Position numbers and translations under genes: made by a program. The notes beneath the pieces were generated by a model. That model saw only the letters and a program-made list of their open reading frames with translations, did no database searches and was not told where the DNA came from. 64,000 nucleotides of DNA from Bradyrhizobium sp. 138 (GTDB taxonomy: Bacteria > Pseudomonadota > Alphaproteobacteria > Rhizobiales > Xanthobacteraceae): the NCBI RefSeq assembly GCF_023074075.1, contig NZ_JADPKT010000055.1, positions 124,001 through 188,000 on the forward strand, in the 5' to 3' direction. Below, piece after piece: positions 35,609-43,279 of the stretch (position 1 is the stretch's first letter; every line of letters begins with the position of its first letter).

Positions 35609-35620
35609 TTGTGCGGGGCT
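35609..35620 (-). promoter_or_regulatory. shared lateral-flagellar promoter motif, flagellin copy 1
   Basis: TTGTGCGGGGCT on the plus strand (coding AGCCCCGCACAA), one mismatch from the flgE copy. It lies 142 nt before the ATG and 24 nt before the leader, so transcription would begin close to the leader's 5' end. Confidence 0.6.
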
Positions 35621-35686
35621 TGTGGCGCCGTGATCCCGCTGCAACAGGGCAGCCGGAATCATGGCGGCGGCATCGCACCAAACGAA

Positions 35687-35716
35687 AGGGCCGCGCTTCG
35701 CGAGAAGCGCGGCCCT
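35687..35716 (-). terminator. intrinsic terminator of flagellin copy 2
   Basis: A perfect 13-bp stem, AGGGCCGCGCTTC with its complement, around a GCGA loop, 18 nt after the stop. On the minus strand it is followed by TTCGTTTGG, a moderately U-rich tail. It separates the two flagellin transcripts. Confidence 0.8.
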
Positions 35717-35734
35717 CCCAAGATCGTCCTGGAC

Positions 35735-36640
35735 TTAGCGGAACAGCGACAGGATGCTCTGGCTGTTGTTGTTGGCGATCGAGAGCGCCTGAACGCCGAG
35801 CTGCTGCTGAACCTGGAGGGCCGCCAGGCGGGTGGACTCCTGGTTCATGTCGGCGTCGACGAGCTGGCCGATACCGCGATCCACCGAGTCCATCAGCGAC
35901 TTCACGAACTCCGAGTTGTTCGAGATACGGTTCTTGATGGCGCCGAGGTTGGCGGCGCCCGAAGCGACCGTGCCGATCGCCGCGGTGACCTGCGCGATGT
36001 AGCCATCGAGCGTGGTCTGGTCAGCGGCCGAGTCGGTCAGCGCACCGATGTTGATGGTGTCGACCGACGCGCTGCCGCTCACCGTGTCGAGGATGCCGCT
36101 CGTGGTCGAGGTGTAGAGCGAGTAGTTGGCCACGGTCACGGTGATCGAGCTGGTGGTCGGCGTGGAGCCGACGCGCGAGAACGACGACACCAGATTGACG
36201 GTCGCCGGCGTGGAGGCGTTGGTGCTCAGCCAGTTGACGCCGTTGAACGTTGCCGCGCCGGCCACGTTCTTCATGTCCTGCTGGATCTGGGTGATTTCCG
36301 ACTGGATCTTGCTGCGATCGACACCGGCGGTCTTGGCTTGCACCAGCAACGACTGCAGCTTGGTCAGGCCGGAGTTGCTGTCGCCGATGACCTTGTTGAG
36401 AGCGGTGTACTCGGTGTCGACGGTCGCGGCCGACAGACCGAGCGAGTCGGAGACGGCGGAGAGCGCGGCGTTGTCGGCGCGCATCGAGGTCGCGATCGAC
36501 CAATAGGCGGCGTTGTCCGAGGCCGTGGCGACGCGCTGGCCGGTGGAGATCCGGCTCTGCGTGGTGGAGAGTTGCGAGCTGACAGACCGCAGGGTCTGGA
36601 GCGCAGTCATGGCGGACGAGTTCGTGAGCAGGCTTGACAT
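35735..36640 (-). CDS. lafA: lateral flagellin (copy 2)
   Basis: 301 residues, same layout as its neighbour at 34555. Differences are concentrated in residues ~20-30 (SVSSQLSTTQS against NVSANLQTTEN), around 185-190 and near the C-terminal helix (LAALQVQQQ against LQALQTQQQ); long stretches are identical (for example GILDTVSGSASVDTINIGAL). Gene duplication with ongoing conversion is likely. Its own promoter region, leader and terminator make it a separate unit. Exported through FlhA/FlhB after hook completion. Confidence 0.96.
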   Translation of the reverse strand: MSSLLTNSSAMTALQTLRSVSSQLSTTQSRISTGQRVATASDNAAYWSIATSMRADNAALSAVSDSLGLSAATVDTEYTALNKVIGDSNSGLTKLQSLLVQAKTAGVDRSKIQSEITQIQQDMKNVAGAATFNGVNWLSTNASTPATVNLVSSFSRVGSTPTTSSITVTVANYSLYTSTTSGILDTVSGSASVDTINIGALTDSAADQTTLDGYIAQVTAAIGTVASGAANLGAIKNRISNNSEFVKSLMDSVDRGIGQLVDADMNQESTRLAALQVQQQLGVQALSIANNNSQSILSLFR

Positions 36641-36678
36641 TGCGAATGTCCCTTTATGTACGCGTTACATTTTCATCA

Positions 36679-36758
36679 GGGGACATACCGGGCTTGCACC
36701 GGTACGGAGGGGCGGCATCATGCCTTTGGACCGATCTGTGTGAGGTCCAACCCGCCGT
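36679..36758 (-). ncRNA. structured 5' leader of flagellin copy 2
   Basis: Same element as at 35501. The first stem here is TTGGACC/GGTCCAA (36726-36732 with 36744-36750): two of seven base pairs differ from the other leader and both changes are compensated (G-C to A-T, T-A to C-G). Its loop is 11 nt rather than 15. The TACCGG-TGCAAGC-CCGGTA hairpin is unchanged. It ends 38 nt before the ATG. Confidence 0.6.
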
Positions 36759-36782
36759 GACGCTTTGCTAGCACGCCGAATC

Positions 36783-36792
36783 TTGCCGCTGG
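36783..36792 (-). promoter_or_regulatory. degenerate promoter motif, flagellin copy 2
   Basis: TTGCCGCTGG on the plus strand is a poor match to TTGCGCGGGGCTGG, but lies exactly 142 nt before the ATG and 24 nt before the leader, as in the other flagellin gene. Included for its position. Confidence 0.35.
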
Positions 36793-36826
36793 ATTAAGAT
36801 CGGCTTGAATTCCATAGCAATATCAT

Positions 36827-36854
36827 ATGGTTAATATTACCCTCCGCTAACCAT
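36827..36854. promoter_or_regulatory. inverted repeat between fliP and flagellin copy 2
   Basis: ATGGTTA (36827-36833) and TAACCAT (36848-36854), half-site centres 21 bp apart, that is two helical turns, inside an AT-rich island (36780-36860) unusual for this region. A possible activator site for this flagellin promoter. No equivalent was seen before the other flagellin. Confidence 0.4.
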
Positions 36855-36872
36855 AACAGGCCGGGCGGCCGT

Positions 36873-37613
36873 TTACGAGAACGAGCGCACCAGCCCGGAG
36901 GCGAGCAGATTCCAGCCGTCGATCAGCACGAAGAACAGCATCTTGAATGGGAGCGCGAGGATCGTCGGCGGCATCATCATCATGCCCATCGACATGGTCA
37001 GCGTCGCCACGATCATGTCGATCACCAGGAACGGCAGGATGATGAGGAATCCGATCTCGAACGAACGCCTCAGCTCCGAGATCATGAAGGCCGGGATGAT
37101 GACGCGCAAATCGACGCGCTTGTCGTCGAACTTCTTGCGAAAGCTCTCCGCGGCGAGCGACTCGAAGGTCTGCAGATCCTTGTCGCGGACATGGGCCAGC
37201 ATGAACTCGCGGAACGGATCCGTGATCTTCAGATAAGCCTGCTCTTCCGAGATCTCGTTCTTCATCAGCGGCTGGACGCCGGTCTCCCAGGCGCGGTCGA
37301 AGGTCGGCGCCATCACGTAGAAGGTCATGAACAGCGCAAGGCTAATCAGTACCAGATTGGCCGGCGCGGTCTGCAGGCCGAGACCGGCGCGCAGGAACGA
37401 CAGCGCCACCGCAAAGCGCGTGAAGCTCGTCACCATGATGAGCAGTCCCGGCGCCACCGACAGCACCGTGATCAGCGCCATCAGCTGGATGATCCGGCCG
37501 CTGGTCGAACCGTTTCCGGGCGGCAGCAGCGAGTTGAGGTCCGGAATCTGGGCGAGCGCCATCTCGGGCAGCACCGCCAGGATCAACGCGAGCAGCAGGA
37601 CTTTCACTCTCAC
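36873..37613 (-). CDS. fliP: flagellar export gate protein FliP
   Basis: 246 residues. Cleavable signal (MRVKVLLLALILAVLPEMAL), then four membrane helices; signature segments FTRFAVALSFLRAGLGLQTA and IVATLTMSMGMMMMPPTILA. Core of the FliPQR export channel. The start is GTG 37613, fixed by a GTGA overlap with fliL. Last gene of the long motA operon; fliQ and fliR are elsewhere, in the flgE operon. Confidence 0.96.
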   Translation of the reverse strand: MRVKVLLLALILAVLPEMALAQIPDLNSLLPPGNGSTSGRIIQLMALITVLSVAPGLLIMVTSFTRFAVALSFLRAGLGLQTAPANLVLISLALFMTFYVMAPTFDRAWETGVQPLMKNEISEEQAYLKITDPFREFMLAHVRDKDLQTFESLAAESFRKKFDDKRVDLRVIIPAFMISELRRSFEIGFLIILPFLVIDMIVATLTMSMGMMMMPPTILALPFKMLFFVLIDGWNLLASGLVRSFS

Positions 37614-38053
37614 TGGATCACCAACGTCTCAATGATCAATTCGCGGACCTTGCCGGACGAGCGGATGCTGGCGCGCTCGGTCAGGTCGTCGCGCAGATGC
37701 TGCAGACCGCGCGATCCCTCGAACTGCGCGACCGAGGCGGACCGCAAATAAGTGACGATGTCCTCGCTGATATGCGCGGCCAGGATGCCGGCCTCCTCGT
37801 CGTTCATGCTGTCGGTCACCATGGAGGCCTCGATGCGGGCCCAATTGTTGGCTGGCGCGCCGAGATTGGTCACGATTGGCGACAATTTCCTGAGCCGCGC
37901 GCTGCCGGCGTAGCTCGACGCGAGCGGCGGCGGGGTCGCGGTCTTCTTCGCGTCGGCGACACGCTCGGCGGCCGCAAACAGATGCAGGCCGGCGAGCGCG
38001 CCCGCGCCGATCGCGACAAGGGTCAGCACCACGATGGCCGCAATCAGGCGCAT
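37610..38053 (-). CDS. fliL: flagellar basal-body-associated protein FliL
   Basis: 147 residues. One N-terminal membrane helix (MRLIAAIVVLTLVAIGAGAL) and a periplasmic domain with ARIEASMVTDSMNDEE, VTYLRSASVAQFEGSRGLQH and a C-terminal strand VRELIIETLVIQ, typical of rhizobial FliL. It supports stator units at the motor. Located between flgH and fliP as in other Alphaproteobacteria. Confidence 0.93.
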   Translation of the reverse strand: MRLIAAIVVLTLVAIGAGALAGLHLFAAAERVADAKKTATPPPLASSYAGSARLRKLSPIVTNLGAPANNWARIEASMVTDSMNDEEAGILAAHISEDIVTYLRSASVAQFEGSRGLQHLRDDLTERASIRSSGKVRELIIETLVIQ

Positions 38054-38092
38054 GAAATCCCCTGCCCTCGCGCGGCTTCGCCAGCGCAGATC

Positions 38093-38794
38093 TCAGAATG
38101 GTGCCACGGCATCATAGATCCGATGTCCCCATCCAGGCTGCTGCACGTCGGACAGATTTCCGCGACCGCCATAGGATACGCGCGCCTCGGCGATCTTGTC
38201 GTAGGTGATCGTGTTGGCCCGCGAGATGTCGCGCGGACGCACGATGCCGCCGACGTTGAGCACGCGCATCTCGGTGTTGACGCGAAATTCCTGCGAGCCG
38301 CTGATCATCATGTTGCCGTTCGGCAGCACGTCGGTGACGATGGCGGCGATCGAGAGCTTGATGTCCTCGGTGCGGTCGATCTGGCCGTTGCCCTTGATCT
38401 GGGTGTTGGTGCTGAGATTGGCGTTGGCCGAACCCTTGTCGTTCCAGCCTGCGACGTCCATCAGCCAGTCGAGCCCGAACTTGACCTGCGAATCCCGCGA
38501 GCGGCCGGTCTTATTGTCGAGCTTGGCCTTGTCCTGCATCGAGATGATCACGGTCACGACGTCGCCGGTGCGGCGGGCGCGGGGATCGCGGTAGAGATCG
38601 GTGCCGTCGTCCCAGGTCGAGCGATAGCTGACCGGCGTGCGCATGCGCGGCGTCACCGGGATCGGATCGGCCTGGGTCCGCAGGCCGCTGCCGACCGGCG
38701 ACATTTGCGGGCCGGTCAGGATCTCGGCCGGATCATGGAAGCATCCGGCCAGGAGCACGGACGCCAGCGGGAGGATGAGGATCGGCTTCTTCAT
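38093..38794 (-). CDS. flgH: flagellar L-ring lipoprotein FlgH
   Basis: 233 residues. Lipoprotein signal with lipobox LLAGC and Cys18 as the acylated residue. FlgH signature: YRDPRARRTGDVVTVIISMQ, and NMMISGSQEFRVNTEMRVLN with VRPRDISRANTI. It forms the outer-membrane bushing. Starts directly after the motE stop (no gap). Confidence 0.97.
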   Translation of the reverse strand: MKKPILILPLASVLLAGCFHDPAEILTGPQMSPVGSGLRTQADPIPVTPRMRTPVSYRSTWDDGTDLYRDPRARRTGDVVTVIISMQDKAKLDNKTGRSRDSQVKFGLDWLMDVAGWNDKGSANANLSTNTQIKGNGQIDRTEDIKLSIAAIVTDVLPNGNMMISGSQEFRVNTEMRVLNVGGIVRPRDISRANTITYDKIAEARVSYGGRGNLSDVQQPGWGHRIYDAVAPF

Positions 38795-39598
38795 CTATTT
38801 GGTCTTTCCGTCGTCCACGCGGCGCATTCCGCCCAGGAGGTCGGCGAGGTGCGCCGCGCGTGCCGTATCCATCTCGTTGAAGATCGCGCTCGAGCTCCTC
38901 GGGCTGAGCTTGGCGAGCACGGCGGCGGCGGTCTCGTCGGCCATGCCGGCGATCTGGGTCGCCGCAGCCTCGGGCTTCATGCGCGAATAGATCTCGACGA
39001 CGCTGGCTTCGGCCTTCTTCAGGAAGTCGTCGCGCAGCGCCATCCACCTTTCGTACTCGGCGCGCTTGGCCTCGACCTCGGCGATCCGCTCGCGGAGCAG
39101 GCTCTCGGCCTTCTCGAGCTCCTTGAGCTGCCACGCCAGCCGCGCATCGACGGCGTTATCGGCCACGTTGCTGCAGAACAGGGCGACGTCGTTGTCGGTG
39201 GATACTGCAGCCTGCGGTGGCGCGGGCTTCGGCGGCACCGGGACGCTGCCGGGCTTGGCCGGACGTGTGGGTGCGGGCGCAGCCGCTGGCGCAGGCGTCT
39301 CGGAAGCTGGCACTGCGCCGGTGGTTGCGGGTCCCGAGTCTTCGGCGGCCCATGCCGTCGCCCGGACCGGCGCGTTGTCGCCTGGTATGGCCATGACCGG
39401 CTGCGGCTTCTGCGGTCCGGGCGCGCGGGCGCGCGCGAAGGAGAGCAGGTTGAGCGGCTTGGTCGGCCTGGCTTCGTCCAGCGCCAGCACGGGCGAGGCG
39501 CCCGCGAGCGCCGCGGCCGCGACCAGCAGGAGGAGTTTGGCTTTGTGATCCAGCTTCAGCATCGGGCCGCGCGCGATTCTCGCTTCAGACCTGAGCAT
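38795..39598 (-). CDS. motE: periplasmic chaperone MotE
   Basis: 267 residues. Signal-like helix (AKLLLLVAAAALAGASPVLA), a Pro/Ala-rich linker, then a coiled coil (QLKELEKAESLLRERIAEVE) and a C-terminal MgtE-N-like helical domain (KPEAAATQIAGMADETAAAV). One cysteine only, in VALFCSNVAD; S. meliloti MotE forms a disulfide-linked dimer and stabilises MotC. The inner Met at 39562 gives a more usual signal peptide and may be the true start. Confidence 0.9.
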   Translation of the reverse strand: MLRSEARIARGPMLKLDHKAKLLLLVAAAALAGASPVLALDEARPTKPLNLLSFARARAPGPQKPQPVMAIPGDNAPVRATAWAAEDSGPATTGAVPASETPAPAAAPAPTRPAKPGSVPVPPKPAPPQAAVSTDNDVALFCSNVADNAVDARLAWQLKELEKAESLLRERIAEVEAKRAEYERWMALRDDFLKKAEASVVEIYSRMKPEAAATQIAGMADETAAAVLAKLSPRSSSAIFNEMDTARAAHLADLLGGMRRVDDGKTK

Positions 39599-39629
39599 TG
39601 AGCGACCAAGCTTGCACGACGCTTATGCG

Positions 39630-40760
39630 TCATTGCACGATGACATCGGCCTGGAGCGCGCCGGCCGTCTTGATCGCCTGAAGGATCGCGATGATGCCCG
39701 ACGGTTTCAGGCCGATCTGGTTCAGCCCGCGCACCAGGCGCTGGAGATCGACCCCGCTGAGGATCGCCACCTGCGCTCCGGCCTCGTTGGCCTCGACCAC
39801 GGTCTGCGGGACCACCACCGTCTGGCCCCGCGAGAACGGCGCCGGCTGCGACACCACGGGCATCTCCGTGACACGGACCGTCAGATTGCCGTGTGTCACG
39901 GCAACGGTCGATATCCGCACGTCGCGCCCGATCACCACCGTGCCGGTGCGCTCGTTGATCACCACCCGCGCCGGGGTATCGGGATCGACCGTCAGTTCGC
40001 CGATCTCGGCAAGGAATCGGACCGGGCCGATATGGCGCGGCTTCGACAGCACGATGTTGCGGTAGTCGCGCTCGAAGGCGATCTGGGCGCGGTAGCGTCC
40101 GCCGGCGTAGCGGTTGATGGCGTCGAGGATGCGCGTTGCGGTGACGAAATCGGGGTTCTTCAGCTCCAGCACCAGGAATTCCATCTGATGGAGACTTCCC
40201 TGCACCTCGCGCTCGACCAGCGCACCGTTCGGGATGCGCCCGGCCGTCGGCGTGCCCTGGCTGACGTTCTGCGCCTGGCCTCCGACGCTGAAACCGGCGA
40301 CCGTGATCGCGCCCTGCGCCACCGCATAAACGGCGCCGTCCGCCGCGCGCAGCGACGTCATGACCAGCGTGCCGCCGAGCAGCGAGGTCGCGTCGCCGAG
40401 CGACGACACGGTGACATCCATGCGCTCGCCGGGCCCGATCGAGGGCGGCAGGTCCGCCGTCACCATCACGGCCGCGACGTTGCGCGTGCGCAGCGTGGTC
40501 GGACGCGTGGGATTGTTGGTGCTCGTGGTCTCGTTCCTGACATTGATGCCCATGTTCTCGAGCATCGATTGCAGGGACTGCTCCGTGAACGGAGCGTTGC
40601 GAAGCGTGTCGCCGGTACCGTTCAGGCCGATGACGAGGCCGTAACCGACGATCTGGTTTTCGCGCAAACCCTTGATGTCCGCGATGTCCTTGATGCGGAC
40701 GGCAGCCTCAGCGCCGGCGGCCGAAAGCAGCAGGACGAGCGCAAGCAGGATCCTGGTCAT
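39630..40760 (-). CDS. flgI: flagellar P-ring protein FlgI
   Basis: 376 residues. Signal peptide (MTRILLALVLLLSAAGAEAA), then VRIKDIADIKGLRENQIVGY and GLVIGLNGTGDT, the FlgI signature, and a C-terminal VQRLVRGLNQIGLKPSGI-like segment (LQRLVRGLNQIGLKPSGIIA). It builds the periplasmic bushing around the rod. ATGA overlap with flgA, its chaperone. Confidence 0.97.
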   Translation of the reverse strand: MTRILLALVLLLSAAGAEAAVRIKDIADIKGLRENQIVGYGLVIGLNGTGDTLRNAPFTEQSLQSMLENMGINVRNETTSTNNPTRPTTLRTRNVAAVMVTADLPPSIGPGERMDVTVSSLGDATSLLGGTLVMTSLRAADGAVYAVAQGAITVAGFSVGGQAQNVSQGTPTAGRIPNGALVEREVQGSLHQMEFLVLELKNPDFVTATRILDAINRYAGGRYRAQIAFERDYRNIVLSKPRHIGPVRFLAEIGELTVDPDTPARVVINERTGTVVIGRDVRISTVAVTHGNLTVRVTEMPVVSQPAPFSRGQTVVVPQTVVEANEAGAQVAILSGVDLQRLVRGLNQIGLKPSGIIAILQAIKTAGALQADVIVQ

Positions 40761-41233
40761 GACCCGTCCACGACCTTGACGGTGCCGTCCGGCTGAACGA
40801 TGCCTCTGATGATCACCCCGGTATCGGTATTGCGCACCGGGATGAGCGCGCCGGCTGCACCCGATTGCATCGCCGAGCCGTAGGTGACGATGGACAGGCC
40901 GCTGTCTTCCACCACGACCTTGACCTGGGCGCCGCGGGCGACGGTCCAGGGATCCTCCACCGCATTGCTCGGAATGGGCTGGCCCGGCAACAGCGCGCGC
41001 CGCGCCATGCGGCCGACCAGGACCTGGCGGCCTTCGATGAACATGGCAACGCCGAGCAGGCTCGGCGCGAAGGCGCGTTCGGTGATCATGTCGTCCCGGA
41101 TCAGCTCGCCGGCGCGGATCGAAGCCGCCGGCACCGGAAGCCGCTTCTCCTCGGCCGCGGCAAAGCGCGCCGTGGCCAGAATCAGCAGCACGGCGGCCAA
41201 CGCGCGCATGATCAGGCCCACCCTGTTCAACAT
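40757..41233 (-). CDS. flgA: P-ring assembly chaperone FlgA
   Basis: 158 residues. Signal sequence (MRALAAVLLILATARFAAA), then an SAF/beta-clip domain: IRAGELIRDDMITERAF, LVGRMARRALLPGQPI, GAQVKVVVEDSGLSIVTYG. It assists FlgI polymerisation in the periplasm. The start at 41233 is 13 nt after flgG; Met at 41209 is an equally good alternative. Ribosome-binding signals are weak for both. Confidence 0.92.
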   Translation of the reverse strand: MLNRVGLIMRALAAVLLILATARFAAAEEKRLPVPAASIRAGELIRDDMITERAFAPSLLGVAMFIEGRQVLVGRMARRALLPGQPIPSNAVEDPWTVARGAQVKVVVEDSGLSIVTYGSAMQSGAAGALIPVRNTDTGVIIRGIVQPDGTVKVVDGS

Positions 41234-41246
41234 CGAGACACCGGAA

Positions 41247-42035
41247 CTAGCGCATGCCCTTCGAGACCGTCTGGGCCATTTCGTCCGAGGCCTGGATGAC
41301 CTTGGCATTCATTTCGTAGGCGCGCTGCGCCGAGATCAACTCCGTGATTTCCTTGACCGGATCGACGTTCGAGGCTTCGAGCCATTTCTGGTTGATCTTG
41401 CCATAACCGGAATCGCCCGGCAGGCCGACCACCGGCGTGCCGGACGCCGTGGTCTCCTTGTAGAGATTGCTGCCGAGCGGCTCGAGGCCCGCCTCGTTGG
41501 CGAAATTGGCGAGATTGAGCTGGCCGATCTGGCGCGGATTGATTTCCGTGTCCAGCTTGGCGAACACCTGTCCGGTCTGGTTGACGGTGACCTCGACGGT
41601 TCCCTGCGGTATCGTGATCGCGGGATCCAGCAGATAGCCGTCGGTCGTGACGAGCTGGCCGTTGGCGTTGGGGGTGAACGAACCCGCGCGGGTGTATTGC
41701 ACCTCGTTGTTGGGGCCGAGCACCTGAAACCAGCCGCGGCCGTTGATCGCGAGGTCATAAGGGTTGCCGGTCTGCGTCAGCGCGCCCTGGATGTGCAGCT
41801 TGCGGATCGCCGCCGACTTGACGCCGAGACCGAGATTGGCGCCTTCCGGGACCGGCGAGGAACCGTTGACGTTCGCAACGCCCTGCATGCGGTCCATCTG
41901 GTAGAACAGATCGGTGAATTCCGCCCGCGCCCGCTTGTACGACGTCGAGTTGATGTTGGCGATGTTGTTCGCGATGACTTCGATGTTGGTCTGCTGGGCG
42001 TTCATGCCCGTGGCCGCAATGGCGAGCGATTTCAC
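41247..42035 (-). CDS. flgG: distal rod protein FlgG
   Basis: 262 residues, exact family length. N-terminal SLAIAATGMNAQQTNIEVIA and NIANINSTSYKRARAEF; C-terminal EASNVDPVKEITELISAQRA with YEMNAKVIQASDEMAQ. Secreted axial component. Lies between fliE and flgA as in most alphaproteobacterial clusters. Confidence 0.97.
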   Translation of the reverse strand: MKSLAIAATGMNAQQTNIEVIANNIANINSTSYKRARAEFTDLFYQMDRMQGVANVNGSSPVPEGANLGLGVKSAAIRKLHIQGALTQTGNPYDLAINGRGWFQVLGPNNEVQYTRAGSFTPNANGQLVTTDGYLLDPAITIPQGTVEVTVNQTGQVFAKLDTEINPRQIGQLNLANFANEAGLEPLGSNLYKETTASGTPVVGLPGDSGYGKINQKWLEASNVDPVKEITELISAQRAYEMNAKVIQASDEMAQTVSKGMR

Positions 42036-42053
42036 TTATCCCACTCCTTCAGA

Positions 42054-42383
42054 TCAAATCGACATCCGAACGACTTCCTGGTAGGCCTGCACGACCTTGT
42101 CGCGAACCGCGACCGCCGTCTGCAGAGCCTGCTCGGCCGACATCAGCGCCTCCACGACGCGCCGGGTCGATTCCTTGCCCTGCATCGCCGAGATCGACGC
42201 CGCTTCGCCCGCCTTCAGCGTCCCGATCGCGTCCGTCGTCACCTGCTTCATCACCGATTCGAAGCCGACATCGTCGGTGGACTGGATCGCGGTCGGCGCC
42301 GCGGGCGCGATGGCCTGCGTCTCGGTCGCGCGGCTCGCCGCTTGTCCTGCGGAGATCGCCGTGGATGAAATCGCCTCAAGCAT
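42054..42383 (-). CDS. fliE: hook-basal body complex protein FliE
   Basis: 109 residues. FliE signature in the C-terminal half: VVEALMSAEQALQTAVAVRD, then KVVQAYQEVVRMSI. It links the MS ring to the proximal rod and is exported first. Two-nt gap after flgC. Confidence 0.95.
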   Translation of the reverse strand: MLEAISSTAISAGQAASRATETQAIAPAAPTAIQSTDDVGFESVMKQVTTDAIGTLKAGEAASISAMQGKESTRRVVEALMSAEQALQTAVAVRDKVVQAYQEVVRMSI

Positions 42384-42385
42384 TG

Positions 42386-42802
42386 TCAGCTCCTTAAGAG
42401 GTCGATGGTCATGCCGAGCATCGATCTGACCTGTTTCACGACCTGGAGATTGGCTTCATAGGACCGGTTGACTTCGCGCATGTCGGCCATCTCGATCATC
42501 ATGTTGACGTTCGGCAGCTTGACGTAGCCGGCCTTGTCGGCGGCGGGATGGCCGGGATCGTACTCGACGCGGTACGGCGTGGTGTCGACGCCGATCTCCT
42601 TGACCTTCGCGAGCTGCGAGCCCGAGGCACGGTCCATCGCGGCATCGAAGGTGATGGTCTTGCGCTGATAGGGATCGGCGCCGGCGGTGCGTCCCGTCGA
42701 GGTCGCGTTGGCGAGGTTTTCCGAGACGATGCGCATGCGCGTCGACTGCGCTTCGAGCCCGGAGCTCGCAACCGTCAGGGAGGCGCTCAGTGAGTCCAGC
42801 AT
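42386..42802 (-). CDS. flgC: proximal rod protein FlgC
   Basis: 138 residues. N-terminal SLTVASSGLEAQSTRMRIVS and SENLANATSTGRTAG; then GYVKLPNVNMMIEMADMREV and SYEANLQVVKQVRSM, diagnostic for FlgC. Starts 11 nt after flgB. Confidence 0.96.
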   Translation of the reverse strand: MLDSLSASLTVASSGLEAQSTRMRIVSENLANATSTGRTAGADPYQRKTITFDAAMDRASGSQLAKVKEIGVDTTPYRVEYDPGHPAADKAGYVKLPNVNMMIEMADMREVNRSYEANLQVVKQVRSMLGMTIDLLRS

Positions 42803-42813
42803 GTCAGTTCACC

Positions 42814-43215
42814 TCAAGCCTTGGCACCGGCCAGGACCATGCGGTGGAACGACCGCACGATCGCCGAGTTCATCGAATAGTCGCGGCTGACGTCGCTGCC
42901 CTTGATCATTTCCTGTTCGAGGCTGACCGAGTTGCCGGAGTGAACCACTTCCCAGCTGTCCTTCTTCGCCGTCGCGCGCGTGTCGGTCTCGGCGGCGGAC
43001 AACTGCAGGTGCGAGGGCGACGTCGTGGCGAGCCTCACCGGCATGCCGTCGAGCACCTTGTTGAAAGGCTCGACGTCGCGCGCCCTGAAGCCGGGCGTGT
43101 TGGCGTTGGCGACGTTGGTGGCGATGGTCGACTGGCGGAGCTCGAGGTGGCGCGCCTGCGACGATGCGAGTTCGAAGAGATAAAGCGGTCCCACGACAGC
43201 CCCGTTCTGGTCCAT
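42814..43215 (-). CDS. flgB: proximal rod protein FlgB
   Basis: 133 residues. Axial motif QSTIATNVANANTPGFRARD and C-terminal VSRDYSMNSAIVRSFHRMVL. The ATG at 43215 is used; the in-frame GTG at 43194 would give a terminus (VGPLYLFEL) nearer to some homologues. It follows flhB by 64 nt with no copy of the promoter motif, so read-through from the motA operon is likely. Confidence 0.93.
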   Translation of the reverse strand: MDQNGAVVGPLYLFELASSQARHLELRQSTIATNVANANTPGFRARDVEPFNKVLDGMPVRLATTSPSHLQLSAAETDTRATAKKDSWEVVHSGNSVSLEQEMIKGSDVSRDYSMNSAIVRSFHRMVLAGAKA

Positions 43216-43279
43216 TCGGGAGAAGCCTAGGGCGTTAAGCTTTCGTCAAGCTGTTGGGCCGGACGTCGTCCTCGGAAAT

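Noticed and set aside
43216..43279. Separate promoter for flgB
   Set aside because: The 64-nt gap after flhB holds no copy of the shared promoter motif and no terminator, so read-through from motA is the simpler view.
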